Part shown: positions 8,062 through 16,419 of the stretch, piece after piece | Layout: each line of letters begins with the position of its first letter | Position numbering within the stretch: position 1 is the stretch's first letter | Assembly: GCF_023195515.1 (NCBI RefSeq) | Contig: NZ_JALPKR020000002.1 | Coordinates: forward strand, 2,581,001-2,645,000 | DNA length: 64,000 nt | Direction of reading: 5' to 3' | Origin: Variovorax sp. S12S4 | GTDB taxonomy: Bacteria > Pseudomonadota > Gammaproteobacteria > Burkholderiales > Burkholderiaceae_C | Translations under genes and position numbers: made by a program | Notes under the pieces: generated by a model | The model's database searches: none | What the model saw: the letters and a program-made list of their open reading frames with translations, nothing else | Told to the model about the DNA's origin: nothing

Positions 8062-9618
8062 CTAGGCTGCAGCGCGGTCGGGGGCTTCGATGCCGAAGTC
8101 CTCCGGGTAGTGATTGATGGCGGACAACACGGGGTAGGGCGTCATGCCGCCCATGGCGCAGAGCGAGCCGTGCAGCATGGTGTCGCACAGGTCGCGCAGC
8201 AAAATGACTTGCTGCGGCCGGTTCTGGTTGCTGGTGATCTTGTCGATCACTTCCACGCCGCGTGTGGAGCCGATGCGGCACGGCGTGCACTTGCCGCACG
8301 ACTCGATCGCGCAGAACTCCATGGCGTAGCGGGCCAGCTGCGACATGTCGGCCGTGTCGTCGTGCACCACGATGCCGCCATGGCCCACTACCGCGCCCAC
8401 GGCAGCGTAGGCCTCGTAGTCGAGCGGCAGGTCCCATTGCGATTCCGGCACATAGGCGCCCAGCGGGCCGCCCACCTGCACCGCCTTGATCGGCCGGCCG
8501 CTCGCACTGCCGCCGCCGAAGTCGTAGAGCAGTTCGCGCAGCGTAAGGCCGAACGCCTTTTCGACGAGGCCCCCATGCCGGATGTTTCCGGCCAGCTGAA
8601 ACGGCAGTGTGCCGCGCGAGCGGCCCACGCCGTAGTGCTTGTAGAAGTCGGCGCCGCGCGCCAGGATGAGGGGAACCGACGCCAGCGTGATCACGTTGTT
8701 GATCACCGTGGGCTGGCCGAACAGCCCCTGCAGCGCCGGCAGCGGCGGCTTGGCGCGCACAATGCCGCGGCGGCCTTCCAGGCTTTCGAGCAGCGCGGTT
8801 TCTTCGCCGCACACATAGGCGCCCGCGGCCTTGCGCACGATCAAGCGAAAGCTGCGGCCCGAGCCCAGGATGTCGTCGCCCAGAAAACCCGCCTGCTCCG
8901 CATTGCCGATGGCCTCGTTCAGCGTGGCAATGGCATGCGGGTATTCCGACCGCACGTAGATGTAGCCCTCGGTCGCGCCCGTCGCAATGCCGGCAATGGC
9001 CATGCCTTCGACCAGCATGAGCGGATCGCCTTCCATCGTCATGCGGTCCGAAAAGGTGCCTGAGTCGCCTTCGTCCGCATTGCAGACGATGTATTTCTGG
9101 CGTGCCTGCGCGGCCAGCACCGTCTTCCACTTGATGCCGGCCGGAAAGGCGGCGCCGCCGCGGCCGCGCAATCCGGAGTCGAGCACTTGCTGCACGATAT
9201 CCGCCGGTGCCATTGCCAGCGCGCGGCGGAGCCCCGCAAAGCCTTCGTGCGCCTCGTAGTCGGCCACCGACACCGGGTCGGTCACGCCCATGCGGGCAAA
9301 GGTCAGGCGCTCCTGCTTCTTCAGGTAGGCGATTTCTTCCGTCAGGCCCAGGTTCAGCGCATGCGCGCCGCCGTCAAGAAAGCCTGCGTCGAGCAGGCCG
9401 GCCACGTCGGCGCGTGTGACCGGACCGTACGCAACGCGGCCTTGCGGTGTTTGCACTTCGACCAGCGTTTCCAGCCAGAAAAGGCCGCGCGAGCCGTTGC
9501 GCACAATGCGCACCGGCAGGTTGCGCGCAAGGGCTTCGGCTGCAATCTGCCGGGCCACACGGTCGGCGCCCACCGCCAGTGCGGCGGAGTCGCGGGGAAC
9601 ATAAATGGTGGTGGTCAT
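8062..9618 (-). CDS. fdsB: Formate dehydrogenase beta subunit (FMN, NADH site)
   Basis: The product is 518 aa and is homologous to the NuoF-type diaphorase subunit. The N-terminal 120 residues are a thioredoxin-like domain without an obvious cysteine set. The FMN/NADH domain shows GLRGRGGAAFPAG and ADEGDSGTFSDR. The [4Fe-4S] site is ESCGKCTPCRIG near the C-terminus. It passes electrons from FdsA to NAD+. The ATG at 9618 was chosen because it overlaps the fdsG stop (9615-9618) and begins the family N-terminus MTTTIYVPRD. Confidence 0.95.
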   Translation of the reverse strand: MTTTIYVPRDSAALAVGADRVARQIAAEALARNLPVRIVRNGSRGLFWLETLVEVQTPQGRVAYGPVTRADVAGLLDAGFLDGGAHALNLGLTEEIAYLKKQERLTFARMGVTDPVSVADYEAHEGFAGLRRALAMAPADIVQQVLDSGLRGRGGAAFPAGIKWKTVLAAQARQKYIVCNADEGDSGTFSDRMTMEGDPLMLVEGMAIAGIATGATEGYIYVRSEYPHAIATLNEAIGNAEQAGFLGDDILGSGRSFRLIVRKAAGAYVCGEETALLESLEGRRGIVRAKPPLPALQGLFGQPTVINNVITLASVPLILARGADFYKHYGVGRSRGTLPFQLAGNIRHGGLVEKAFGLTLRELLYDFGGGSASGRPIKAVQVGGPLGAYVPESQWDLPLDYEAYAAVGAVVGHGGIVVHDDTADMSQLARYAMEFCAIESCGKCTPCRIGSTRGVEVIDKITSNQNRPQQVILLRDLCDTMLHGSLCAMGGMTPYPVLSAINHYPEDFGIEAPDRAAA

Positions 9619-10097
9619 GAGGCTTGCCGCGCTTCCCCGACGATTTCGTCGAACAGCGCCGGCGTGATGCGCGCATGCACTTCGTCGTTGATTGCAATGG
9701 ACGGCGACGAGGCGCAAAGGCCAAGGCAGAACACCGGCTCCAGCGAGTACTGGCCGTCGGCCGAGGTGCCATGCACGCCGCAGCCCAGCCGTTGCTCGGC
9801 ATGCGCCAGCAGCGCGTCCGCACCCATCGCCTTGCAGGCCTCGGCCCGGCAGACCTGCACCAGCAGCCGGCCCGCCGGCGCAGAGCGAAAGTGGTGGTAG
9901 TAGCTGACCACGCCGTGCACCTCGGCGCGCGACAGGTTGAACTGCTCGGCCACGAGCGGCACCGCATCGGGCGGCACGTAGCCCAGCGCGTCTTGTATGC
10001 CGTGCAGCGCGGGCAGCAGCCCGCCGGGCACGTCCTTGTGCGCGGCGGCAATGGATGCCGCGATGCCCAGGCCTGCCGTATCTGTCGTCTCTGTCAT
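9615..10097 (-). CDS. fdsG: Formate dehydrogenase gamma subunit ([2Fe-2S])
   Basis: The product is 160 aa and is a NuoE-like thioredoxin-fold [2Fe-2S] subunit. The four ligands are in CRAEAC (C-x4-C) and CLGLC (C-x3-C). It is the first gene of fdsGBACD. The start at 10097 has an AGGAG 11 nt upstream; an in-frame ATG 12 codons earlier has no comparable site. FdsG partners with FdsB to form the diaphorase module. Confidence 0.94.
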   Translation of the reverse strand: MTETTDTAGLGIAASIAAAHKDVPGGLLPALHGIQDALGYVPPDAVPLVAEQFNLSRAEVHGVVSYYHHFRSAPAGRLLVQVCRAEACKAMGADALLAHAEQRLGCGVHGTSADGQYSLEPVFCLGLCASSPSIAINDEVHARITPALFDEIVGEARQAS

Positions 10098-10158
10098 ATG
10101 CTTTTCATCTCCTAATTTCGGAGTTGCCATACCCGTGGTTGCGCGAGTGTATGGAGCA

Positions 10159-10182
10159 GCATCAAGTGCCACAATATGATGC
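10159..10182. promoter_or_regulatory. Inverted repeat between fdsG and its divergent regulator
   Basis: GCATCA (10159-10164) and TGATGC (10177-10182) form a perfect inverted repeat with a 12-nt spacer in the 123-nt divergent region. Its size and location suit an operator for the adjacent regulator. That role is inferred. Confidence 0.5.
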
Positions 10183-10220
10183 GACCGGCCCAATAAATAT
10201 GCTTTGAAAAGCCTAAACCT

Positions 10221-11348
10221 ATGCATGAAGTGCACATCAAGCCGCAATGGACCATTCGCCAGCCCGATGGCGCAGCCCTGGCGCCGCGGGTGATCGAGCT
10301 GCTGGTGAAGGTGCTGGAGCACGGCAGCCTGTCCAGCGCCTGCACGGAGGCCGGCGTGTCCTACCGCCATGCCTGGGAGCTCATTCGCCAGGGCGAAGCC
10401 ATGTTCGGCCAGCCGCTCGTGGCCATGCAGCGGGGCAAGGGCTCCAGCCTCACGCCGCTTGGCGAAAAGCTGGTGTGGGCAGACCGCCGCATCACCGCGC
10501 GCCTGTCGCCCTTGCTCGATTCGCTGGCCTCCGAGCTGGGCGCTGAAATAGAAAAGCTGATTCCCACCGCGCCCAACTTGCTGCGCATTCATGCCAGCCA
10601 CGGTTTTGCCATCGAGGCGTTGCACGGCTTCCTGGCCGCGGCGCAGGTGCCGGGCGATTTGCGCTACTGCGGCAGCGAAGAGGCTGTGGCCTCGCTGCAT
10701 CACGGCAGTTGCGACGTGGCGGGTTTTCATGTGCCGCTCGGCGCGTTCGAGGCCGAAGCCGTCACCCACTACGGCGCCTGGCTCAACGCCGATACGCAGA
10801 AGGTCATCGGCATGGCAACCCGCCACCAGGGCCTGATGGTCGCGCCCGGCAACCCGAAAAAGATCTACTCGCTGGCCGACCTGGCGCGCCCCGATGTGCG
10901 CTTCATCAACCGGCAGGCGGGATCAGGCACGCGCTACCTGTTCGATCTTCAGTTGCGCGAGCAGGGCATTGCGCCCGAATCGATCAAGGGCTACGAGCAA
11001 TGCGAGTTCACGCACGCGGCCGTGGCCGCCTTCGTGGCCAGCGGCATGGCCGACGCGGGCTACGGCGTGGAAACACCCGCGCGGCAGTTCAAGCTGGACT
11101 TCATCTCCAACCAGGTGGAGCGCTACTTTCTGCTGTGCGACGAACGCTCGCTCGCCGCGCCCATCGTGCAGCGCATGCTGGACATTCTGCGCAGCGATGC
11201 CTATCAGCAGGCGGTGAACCGGCTGCCGGGCTACCAGGCGGTGAACTGCGGCCGTGTGCTGTCGCTCTCCGAGGCGTTCAGTTCATTGGGCAATCAAGCC
11301 GCTTCGATCGAAAGCCGGGGCCACCGCTCGGCAAACCGCTTGGCCTGA
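10221..11348 (+). CDS. FdsR-like regulator: LysR/ModE-type HTH plus binding-protein domain
   Basis: The product is 375 aa. Residues about 18-85 form a winged helix resembling ModE/LysR (SLSSACTEAGVSYRHAWELI, then RGKGSSLTPLGEKL). Residues about 95-345 look like a periplasmic-binding-protein type sensor (INRQAGSGTRYLFD). It is divergent from fdsG. Related regulators (FdsR) control fds operons in Cupriavidus, and the ligand may be formate or molybdate; neither is proven here. The last 55 nt overlap the convergent nucleotidyltransferase gene, and the tail beyond about residue 350 is low in conserved features. Confidence 0.85.
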   Translation: MHEVHIKPQWTIRQPDGAALAPRVIELLVKVLEHGSLSSACTEAGVSYRHAWELIRQGEAMFGQPLVAMQRGKGSSLTPLGEKLVWADRRITARLSPLLDSLASELGAEIEKLIPTAPNLLRIHASHGFAIEALHGFLAAAQVPGDLRYCGSEEAVASLHHGSCDVAGFHVPLGAFEAEAVTHYGAWLNADTQKVIGMATRHQGLMVAPGNPKKIYSLADLARPDVRFINRQAGSGTRYLFDLQLREQGIAPESIKGYEQCEFTHAAVAAFVASGMADAGYGVETPARQFKLDFISNQVERYFLLCDERSLAAPIVQRMLDILRSDAYQQAVNRLPGYQAVNCGRVLSLSEAFSSLGNQAASIESRGHRSANRLA

Positions 11349-11938
11349 ACGCGCTCGCGGTAGGTCGCAGCGCTTGCCCTCTGCGGGTTGTGCCGAACGC
11401 GCAGCCCGAAAAGGTCGTCGAGCCCATGCGGAGCAACGACGCCCAGTGTTCCGTCGTCGTTGAGGTACACGCCAACGCACGTCGCGAACTCCGGCCACGT
11501 CGCAACGCCTTCTTCAAGCGAGGCAAGTGGCGCAACAACCTGGCCGAGGGCGTCGGCAAACCAGCGATGGACGCCGGCCTGGTTCGTGACTTCCCAGCAG
11601 AGGTTTGGCATGGCTGAGCGAAGCTGCTCTTCGAGATGGGCATCGTGCTCGGGACTCGCCTTGGCGTCGAAGTACACGACGTCCATGTCTTCGACGGGCG
11701 AGCGGTCGTCGAAGCCATGAAGGGTGTCCCAAACCAACGAGCGGATGGCGCCGGCACCGATGCACCAGGACCGGAGTTGAAGCGAGCGGACCGCATGCAG
11801 CGCGGCCATCAGCGGGTCTGATGCGGCCACCATCGCGGTGAGCCTGCGCTCGAGGTGCGCATGGGGTGCGTCAGTGACGAACGTGCGACTGCCAAAGCCG
11901 TGGGCGTCGGGCTTCGCTGCCGAATTTCCAATCAGCAT
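11294..11938 (-). CDS. Nucleotidyltransferase family protein (NTP_transf_6-like)
   Basis: The product is 214 aa. The stretch CIGAGAIRSLVWDTLHGF followed by EDMDVVYFD is the signature of the NTP_transf_6 (PF06042-type) nucleotidyltransferase family, whose substrates are mostly unknown. The C-terminal half (WPEFATCVGVYLNDDG, then GLDDLFGLRVRHNPQ) also fits that family. It overlaps the preceding small gene by 7 nt and the fdsR-like gene on the other strand by 55 nt. Confidence 0.85.
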   Translation of the reverse strand: MLIGNSAAKPDAHGFGSRTFVTDAPHAHLERRLTAMVAASDPLMAALHAVRSLQLRSWCIGAGAIRSLVWDTLHGFDDRSPVEDMDVVYFDAKASPEHDAHLEEQLRSAMPNLCWEVTNQAGVHRWFADALGQVVAPLASLEEGVATWPEFATCVGVYLNDDGTLGVVAPHGLDDLFGLRVRHNPQRASAATYRERVQAKRFAERWPRLSIEAA

Positions 11939-12273
11939 ACGAGCGGCCCCAGCTCGATAATGTCACCCTCAAAGAGGCAGAAGTCGAGGTCTTGCTTCAG
12001 GCAGATTTCCACACCTTGCCGATAAACATGGATGTCGACGAGGCAGCCTGCATCTGCGTCGTTCTCCTTGAACTTAAAGTACTTGGGCTCAGCAAGGTAA
12101 GGATCGAGGGGGTCGCCAGCGAATGGCGTAATCGTCACATTGAATCGAGCTTCATATGCGGCAATTGCCTGCCCGAGCGTTGCGACATCCAGTTTGTATG
12201 CCAGATCTTTGTGCGGCACTGGCGAACCAGTGAATGAGTAGCGGGAATTAGATGGGCCAAAGATCAACTGCAT
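11932..12273 (-). CDS. Hypothetical protein
   Basis: The product is 113 aa and I do not recognise it. It has no signal peptide or membrane segment and is acidic in its second half (KFKENDADAGCLVDIHVYRQ). It overlaps the nucleotidyltransferase gene by 7 nt, so the two are probably co-translated. The local GC content looks somewhat lower than that of the fds operon. Confidence 0.65.
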   Translation of the reverse strand: MQLIFGPSNSRYSFTGSPVPHKDLAYKLDVATLGQAIAAYEARFNVTITPFAGDPLDPYLAEPKYFKFKENDADAGCLVDIHVYRQGVEICLKQDLDFCLFEGDIIELGPLVC

Positions 12274-12298
12274 TGCGAAGAAGCTTGTCTAAGGCTGC

Positions 12299-12535
12299 TC
12301 ATGAGCCGAAAAAATGTTTGAACAGCCAGATAGCCGCCATTCCTATGGCCGCGATAACGGCTGCTCCTCCTGCTTCATTGAAGATCTCTTTCCACCACTT
12401 CGGTCGCTGAATCCGGACCTCGGCAGTGCGCTTTCTTGGGGCAGTCAATTGATATGAAGCGACCAAGTCGTGCCCACATCGAGCGCAGAAAGCTGCAGTC
12501 GGAATATTCTCACCGCCACAGTGCTTGCAGTACAT
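12299..12535 (-). CDS. Small zinc-ribbon membrane protein
   Basis: The product is 78 aa. The N-terminus MYCKHCGGENIPTAAFCARC has two CxxC pairs typical of a zinc ribbon. A hydrophobic stretch near the C-terminus (AAVIAAIGMAAIWLF) is a likely single membrane segment. A basic linker (PRKRTAEVRIQRPKWWKE) lies between. It starts 119 nt downstream of the DinB-like gene and ends 25 nt before the hypothetical gene that follows. Role unknown. Confidence 0.7.
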   Translation of the reverse strand: MYCKHCGGENIPTAAFCARCGHDLVASYQLTAPRKRTAEVRIQRPKWWKEIFNEAGGAAVIAAIGMAAIWLFKHFFGS

Positions 12536-12654
12536 GAATGAACTGTAGAGCAGATTGATCGCCGGACCTCGAAAGCCAAGAATCCCGAACTGTAAGTTGT
12601 TAAAAATTCCTCTTCACGGCATTCTTGAACTTCGTATCGCGCCGCGGTGGTTCC

Positions 12655-13155
12655 TCAAAGAACAGGCGGAACATCCCTCAAGAACACCGGCAAGTCCATC
12701 GTCGGGGGACGAACCGATGCCTGGTAAAGCATCTGCGCCACGTATCCGCGGTGATAGGTCTTGTGATTCACCACATGGAGCACCATGTCGCCGCAGGTCA
12801 TCGCGCCTGAGCCGCCGTCGACGAACTCGAAGTGCACCACTTCATCGTGCGCCGTGCCGGAGATCCGGTCGGCGTAGTCGATGTACCAGTCGTCGATGAG
12901 CGCCTGTGCATCGCGAAGCTCCCCAAGGCTTGGCATCACTTCCGTATTGCGCCAAGTGAAGCCATGGCGTTCTCCTTCGAGATGAGCCTTCCAGATCAGG
13001 TCGACCACATAGGCGTGATTCAGCGTCTTGACCATGTCGCCCAATGCGGATGCAGCTGCCTCGCTTTTGGGCAATTCGGCCAGCGCGCTGAAGAGGCGCG
13101 AGTTTGCCCAGGCCGTGTAGCGCGTGAGCATGCGGATGTTGCGGGTGTCGGTCAA
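12655..13155 (-). CDS. DinB-like family protein
   Basis: The product is 166 aa from a TTG at 13155, chosen because GGAGG lies 5 nt upstream and the start then avoids the LysR stop. An ATG 8 codons further in (13131) and one 27 codons earlier (13236) are alternatives. DinB-like proteins are four-helix metal-binding proteins. The helices and His ligands are visible in TRYTAWANSRLFSAL, TLNHAYVVDLIWKAH and HVVNHKTYHRGYVAQML. In many bacteria these act as thiol-dependent transferases or stay uncharacterised. Confidence 0.82.
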   Translation of the reverse strand: MTDTRNIRMLTRYTAWANSRLFSALAELPKSEAAASALGDMVKTLNHAYVVDLIWKAHLEGERHGFTWRNTEVMPSLGELRDAQALIDDWYIDYADRISGTAHDEVVHFEFVDGGSGAMTCGDMVLHVVNHKTYHRGYVAQMLYQASVRPPTMDLPVFLRDVPPVL

Positions 13156-13193
13156 AAATGCCTCCGTGAGCTGCCAATGATCGTCATCTCGTG

Positions 13194-14081
13194 CTATTGC
13201 TCCAGAAAGAGATCGGAGATGACCGATCTCAGCCACTTGTTGGAAGGGTCATGCTGGTACCGCTCGTGCCAATGTTGCTTGATGGCGAAGCCCGCCAGCT
13301 TGAAAGGAGGCGGAAAAACCTTCACGCTGGCAATTCGCAGCAAAGTCTCGGCCACGCGGGCAGGCACGGTGATCATCAACTCCGTCTGCGCAATCAGCGC
13401 GCCTATGCCCAGAAAATCCGGAAGGTGCAGGCTGACGTTTCTTTGTACGCCAAGCCGCGCGAGTTCGCGTTCGACGAGTTCGTTTCCTGCTCCTGTGGCT
13501 GACACCACCACGTGGTTCTCTCGCTTGAACATGCCTGGAGTAAGGCGAGACTGGATACGAGGGTGGTCTTTTCGCACGACGCATACGAAGCGCTGGTCGA
13601 AGAGCTTTTGCTGGTAGAAGCCTGCCTCCAGTTCCGGCATGAAGCCCACGGCCAAGTCTGCATCGCCCGATTCGAGCATCTTGGGTGTCTGAGCTGAAAT
13701 GTGGGTGATCTCGACGCGGATCGACGGCGCAACCGCATTCAGGCGGTTCATGAGGTCGGGCAGAAGTACAAGGTGGGTAATGCCGGTCATGCACACGCGA
13801 AAAGTGCGGTCGGCCTTTGCCGGATCGAAGATGGCCTGCTGCCGCGTGACGGCACGCAGCAGCTCCAGTGCCTGCCGGATCGGAGCCACCAACGAAGTGG
13901 CGTGCGGCGTCGGTTGCATGCCGTCGGACGTGCGAACGAAGAGCGGGTCGCCGAAGTGCCGCCGCAGCCGTGCCAAGGCGATGCTGATGGACGACTGCGG
14001 CATGCCGAGGTGATCGCCCGCGCGAGAGACGCTGCGGGTCTTGTAGACCTCGTCGAAGATGCTCAGCAGTTTCAGGTCCAT
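13194..14081 (-). CDS. LysR-family transcriptional regulator
   Basis: The product is 295 aa. The N-terminal winged helix (residues about 1-60) shows SVSRAGDHLGMPQSSISIAL. The remaining two lobes form the LysR substrate domain. It is divergent from the small secreted protein gene at 14155, and the 73-nt AT-rich gap between them probably holds its operator. Whether it controls that gene or the downstream DinB-like gene is unknown. Confidence 0.9.
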   Translation of the reverse strand: MDLKLLSIFDEVYKTRSVSRAGDHLGMPQSSISIALARLRRHFGDPLFVRTSDGMQPTPHATSLVAPIRQALELLRAVTRQQAIFDPAKADRTFRVCMTGITHLVLLPDLMNRLNAVAPSIRVEITHISAQTPKMLESGDADLAVGFMPELEAGFYQQKLFDQRFVCVVRKDHPRIQSRLTPGMFKRENHVVVSATGAGNELVERELARLGVQRNVSLHLPDFLGIGALIAQTELMITVPARVAETLLRIASVKVFPPPFKLAGFAIKQHWHERYQHDPSNKWLRSVISDLFLEQ

Positions 14082-14154
14082 TATTTAGATTCTTGATCAA
14101 ATGTATTGAGCGTATGTCATAGCTTAAATACTTTGGCAGACCTAGCATCGTTGA

Positions 14155-14457
14155 ATGACTCTGAAATTTCCGATGGTGGTTCTCGCCCTCTTGCCCCTCG
14201 CCCTACCCGCAGGAGTTTTGGCGAAGCCGAGGCAGGCTGACCCGCCAGTCGTCAGTGCCTTCTATCGTGATCCAGAGCACTGCGCTTACATGGCGGGGTT
14301 GCCGGAGAACGATTCACCAGAGTTTCTCAAGCGCTTCGAAACCGATGTCAAAGCCGCGGTAGAGGCCCTGCAGGTTCGGAATCCGTCGCTGAATCTGACG
14401 ACCGCCCTTTTCCATCTCAAAGCTGGGTGCGATCGGGCACTGGCAAGGGTCAGATAA
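14155..14457 (+). CDS. Small secreted protein of unknown function
   Basis: The product is 100 aa with a clear signal peptide (about residues 1-23, ending LPAGVLAKPR). The mature part has two cysteines (EHCAYM and KAGCDRAL) that could form a disulfide, and the segment AFYRDPEHCAYMAGLPE. I do not recognise the family. Its end overlaps the convergent acetyltransferase remnant by 8 nt. Confidence 0.65.
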   Translation: MTLKFPMVVLALLPLALPAGVLAKPRQADPPVVSAFYRDPEHCAYMAGLPENDSPEFLKRFETDVKAAVEALQVRNPSLNLTTALFHLKAGCDRALARVR

Positions 14458-14980
14458 AGCCGCTGCCGGGACCTTCTCTTTCACACCGCATAAGCAGCGC
14501 AGGCCCGTCAGGCGTCATGACTTCGCCAACGTCCTTGAAGCCGACTTTTCTGTAGCACCGTATGGCACGTGCGTTCTCGGGCGAGGGGTCTGTCTGCACT
14601 TTCGAAACCCTTGGGTCTTGAAAGAGCCGGTCGACGAAGGCCTTGATCATTGCGGTGCCCAGACCCTGGTTCAATCGCGCGGCGTCTGCCAGGAACTGGT
14701 CGATGCCTCTCGCGCCGGCATCGGTTTCGTCTTCCCACCACCCGTCTCCGGAGCCTTGCACCACATAGACCTGGATGAACCCGATCGGGTCATCGTCAAG
14801 GCTGGCGATGAATGCCCTAGTCGACGACCTGCCGTCGAGCGTCGGAAGGTACTCGTCCCTGATCTCTTCGAGCGTGCTGGGCTCGCTCCACCATTAAGCG
14901 ACGTGGGGCCGCCGAACCCATTCGTGGAGCATCGGAAAGTCGCGCTCTTCCAGTGGCCTGAATGAAAGTGTCGTGAACAC
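14450..14980 (-). pseudogene. AAC(6')-type GNAT acetyltransferase with one internal stop
   Basis: Read from a GTG at 14980 (AGGAG 8-9 nt upstream), the frame gives a full GNAT of about 176 codons: FRPLEERDFPMLHEW near the start, then WEDETDAGARGIDQFLAD, GLGTAMIKAFV and NARAIRCYRKVGFKDVG. This is the layout of aminoglycoside 6'-N-acetyltransferase-like proteins. A TAA at 14894-14896 interrupts it where family members usually have Glu in HVAEWW (here HVA-stop-WW), so a single G-to-T change would explain it. Only the 104-residue C-terminal part, from GTG 14764, stays open. The gene is therefore inactive, or the base is a sequencing error. Confidence 0.8.
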
Positions 14981-15059
14981 GAGCGGTACTCCTTTTCAAG
15001 GTGAGGGCGGGTCTTTACTATAGGGCTCGAGTCGGCGTCGACCTGTACCAGGAGCTCAC

Positions 15060-15632
15060 ATGAACCGCGCTGCCGTATGCATGCTGCTGGCCAGTGCCCT
15101 TGTGCTGGGCTGCGCGCCAGGCCCGGGCCAGACCGACACCGGGTGGGGCGCGCTGCGCAATGGCGATGTCGTTGTGTTCAGGCATGCCGAGGCACCTGGA
15201 ATCGGAGACCCGCCCGGCATGCGCCTGGACGACTGCAGCACCCAGCGCAACCTTGACGACACGGGTCGCAAGCAGGCGCGCCGCATCGGCGAGCGGTTTC
15301 GCGAACGCGGCATTGCAGTGTCTACCGTGCTTACGTCCGAATGGTGCCGTGCGCGCGATACCGCTACCTTGGCCTTCCCCGCCATCAAGGCTCGTGTCGA
15401 CAGTGCATTCAATTCGCTGTTCTCCGATCGATCGCGCGAACCCGAGCAGAGCGAGCGTGCGCGGGCGCTGCTCCTGGCCTGGCGCGGCCCGGGTGTACTC
15501 GTGGTGACCACGCACCAGGCCAACATCAGTGCGCTGACGGGCGTCGCGCCGGCGTCTGGCGAAGGCGTGGTCATGCGATCGCGCCAGGGCGCCTTGGCGG
15601 TGGTGGGCACGCTACCCACCGACGGGCAATGA
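15060..15632 (+). CDS. Histidine phosphatase family lipoprotein
   Basis: The product is 190 aa. The N-terminus carries a lipobox (VLGCAP, Cys about residue 18), so it is probably membrane-anchored. The catalytic motif of the phosphoglycerate-mutase-like superfamily is FRHAEAPG (family RHG/RHA). Later family residues are SEWCRARDTA and the second His in TTHQANI. It belongs to the SixA-like/short-branch histidine phosphatases; the substrate is unknown. Confidence 0.85.
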   Translation: MNRAAVCMLLASALVLGCAPGPGQTDTGWGALRNGDVVVFRHAEAPGIGDPPGMRLDDCSTQRNLDDTGRKQARRIGERFRERGIAVSTVLTSEWCRARDTATLAFPAIKARVDSAFNSLFSDRSREPEQSERARALLLAWRGPGVLVVTTHQANISALTGVAPASGEGVVMRSRQGALAVVGTLPTDGQ

Positions 15633-15640
15633 CGCCTGGG

Positions 15641-16408
15641 TCAGGTGAACGAAGCGACCCAGTCCCAAACCGCTTCGGGCGCCTCGATCATCACGTTGTG
15701 GCCGTGCGGCCCGAGGTCGCGTGCATCAGGGTCGAGCGCGCGGGTCTGCTCCATCGTCACCAAAGCATCGTCGCGTCCCCGGCCAAGGTGAACGGGGCAG
15801 CGGGCCAGCGCCATCAGTTCGGACAGCGGCGGTTTGCCGACTGCATTGGCCCGTGGGTCCATCGCCAGGCGCCATCCATCGGCGTCGCGCTCCACGCCTC
15901 TTGCAGCGGCAGCCGCCGATGCATCGGCGATTCCCGCAAGGCCTGAAACCTTCACGTATCTCTCCCGCGCCTCTTCTTCCGTGGAAAACTTCTTTGCGGG
16001 TTGCGATGCCAGCGTGTCCATGCGGCGCAGTTCATCGTCGCTCCATGCTGCCTTGATGCCGGCCCCAAAGACCCGGTGCGGTGCCACGCCGAACCAGCCG
16101 GTGGCCAGTGCGAGGGCGATCACTCCGCCCAGCGAATGCCCGAGCACTACCAGCCGACCTGCGGGGTCGACGTGCGGAAGTGCGGCGCGCGCAACAGTTG
16201 CGGCGTATTGGCCAATTGCATAAGAGTCTTGCCGGCCAGAGCGGCCATGGCCGGGCAAGTCCAGCGCGAGCCAGCGGCCGGCCCAGCGGGTGCCAGCCAT
16301 GCCGCACATGGGCGACCACACGGCGCCGGTTGCGCCCATGCCATGCAGCATGAGAAGCAGGTCGGGGCCTTCGCCGCCTTGTTCCGCGTAAATGTTCGCT
16401 GTTTGCAT
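15641..16408 (-). CDS. Alpha/beta hydrolase
   Basis: The product is 255 aa. Typical features are LLMLHGMGATGAVW (oxyanion HG), the nucleophile elbow GHSLGG (about residues 90-95), the acid residue in the RGRDDALV strand and the catalytic His in GPHGHNVM. No signal peptide, so it is cytoplasmic. It ends 9 nt from the convergent phosphatase gene and is followed upstream by a small membrane protein gene 11 nt away, likely one transcript. Confidence 0.9.
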   Translation of the reverse strand: MQTANIYAEQGGEGPDLLLMLHGMGATGAVWSPMCGMAGTRWAGRWLALDLPGHGRSGRQDSYAIGQYAATVARAALPHVDPAGRLVVLGHSLGGVIALALATGWFGVAPHRVFGAGIKAAWSDDELRRMDTLASQPAKKFSTEEEARERYVKVSGLAGIADASAAAAARGVERDADGWRLAMDPRANAVGKPPLSELMALARCPVHLGRGRDDALVTMEQTRALDPDARDLGPHGHNVMIEAPEAVWDWVASFT

Positions 16409-16419
16409 CGCATCGCTCC

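Noticed and set aside
5096..8065. Long open frame on the plus strand opposite fdsA
   Set aside because: It lies wholly opposite a clear Fe-S/molybdopterin subunit. The product is His/Ala/Gly-rich, as expected from antisense of high-GC codons.
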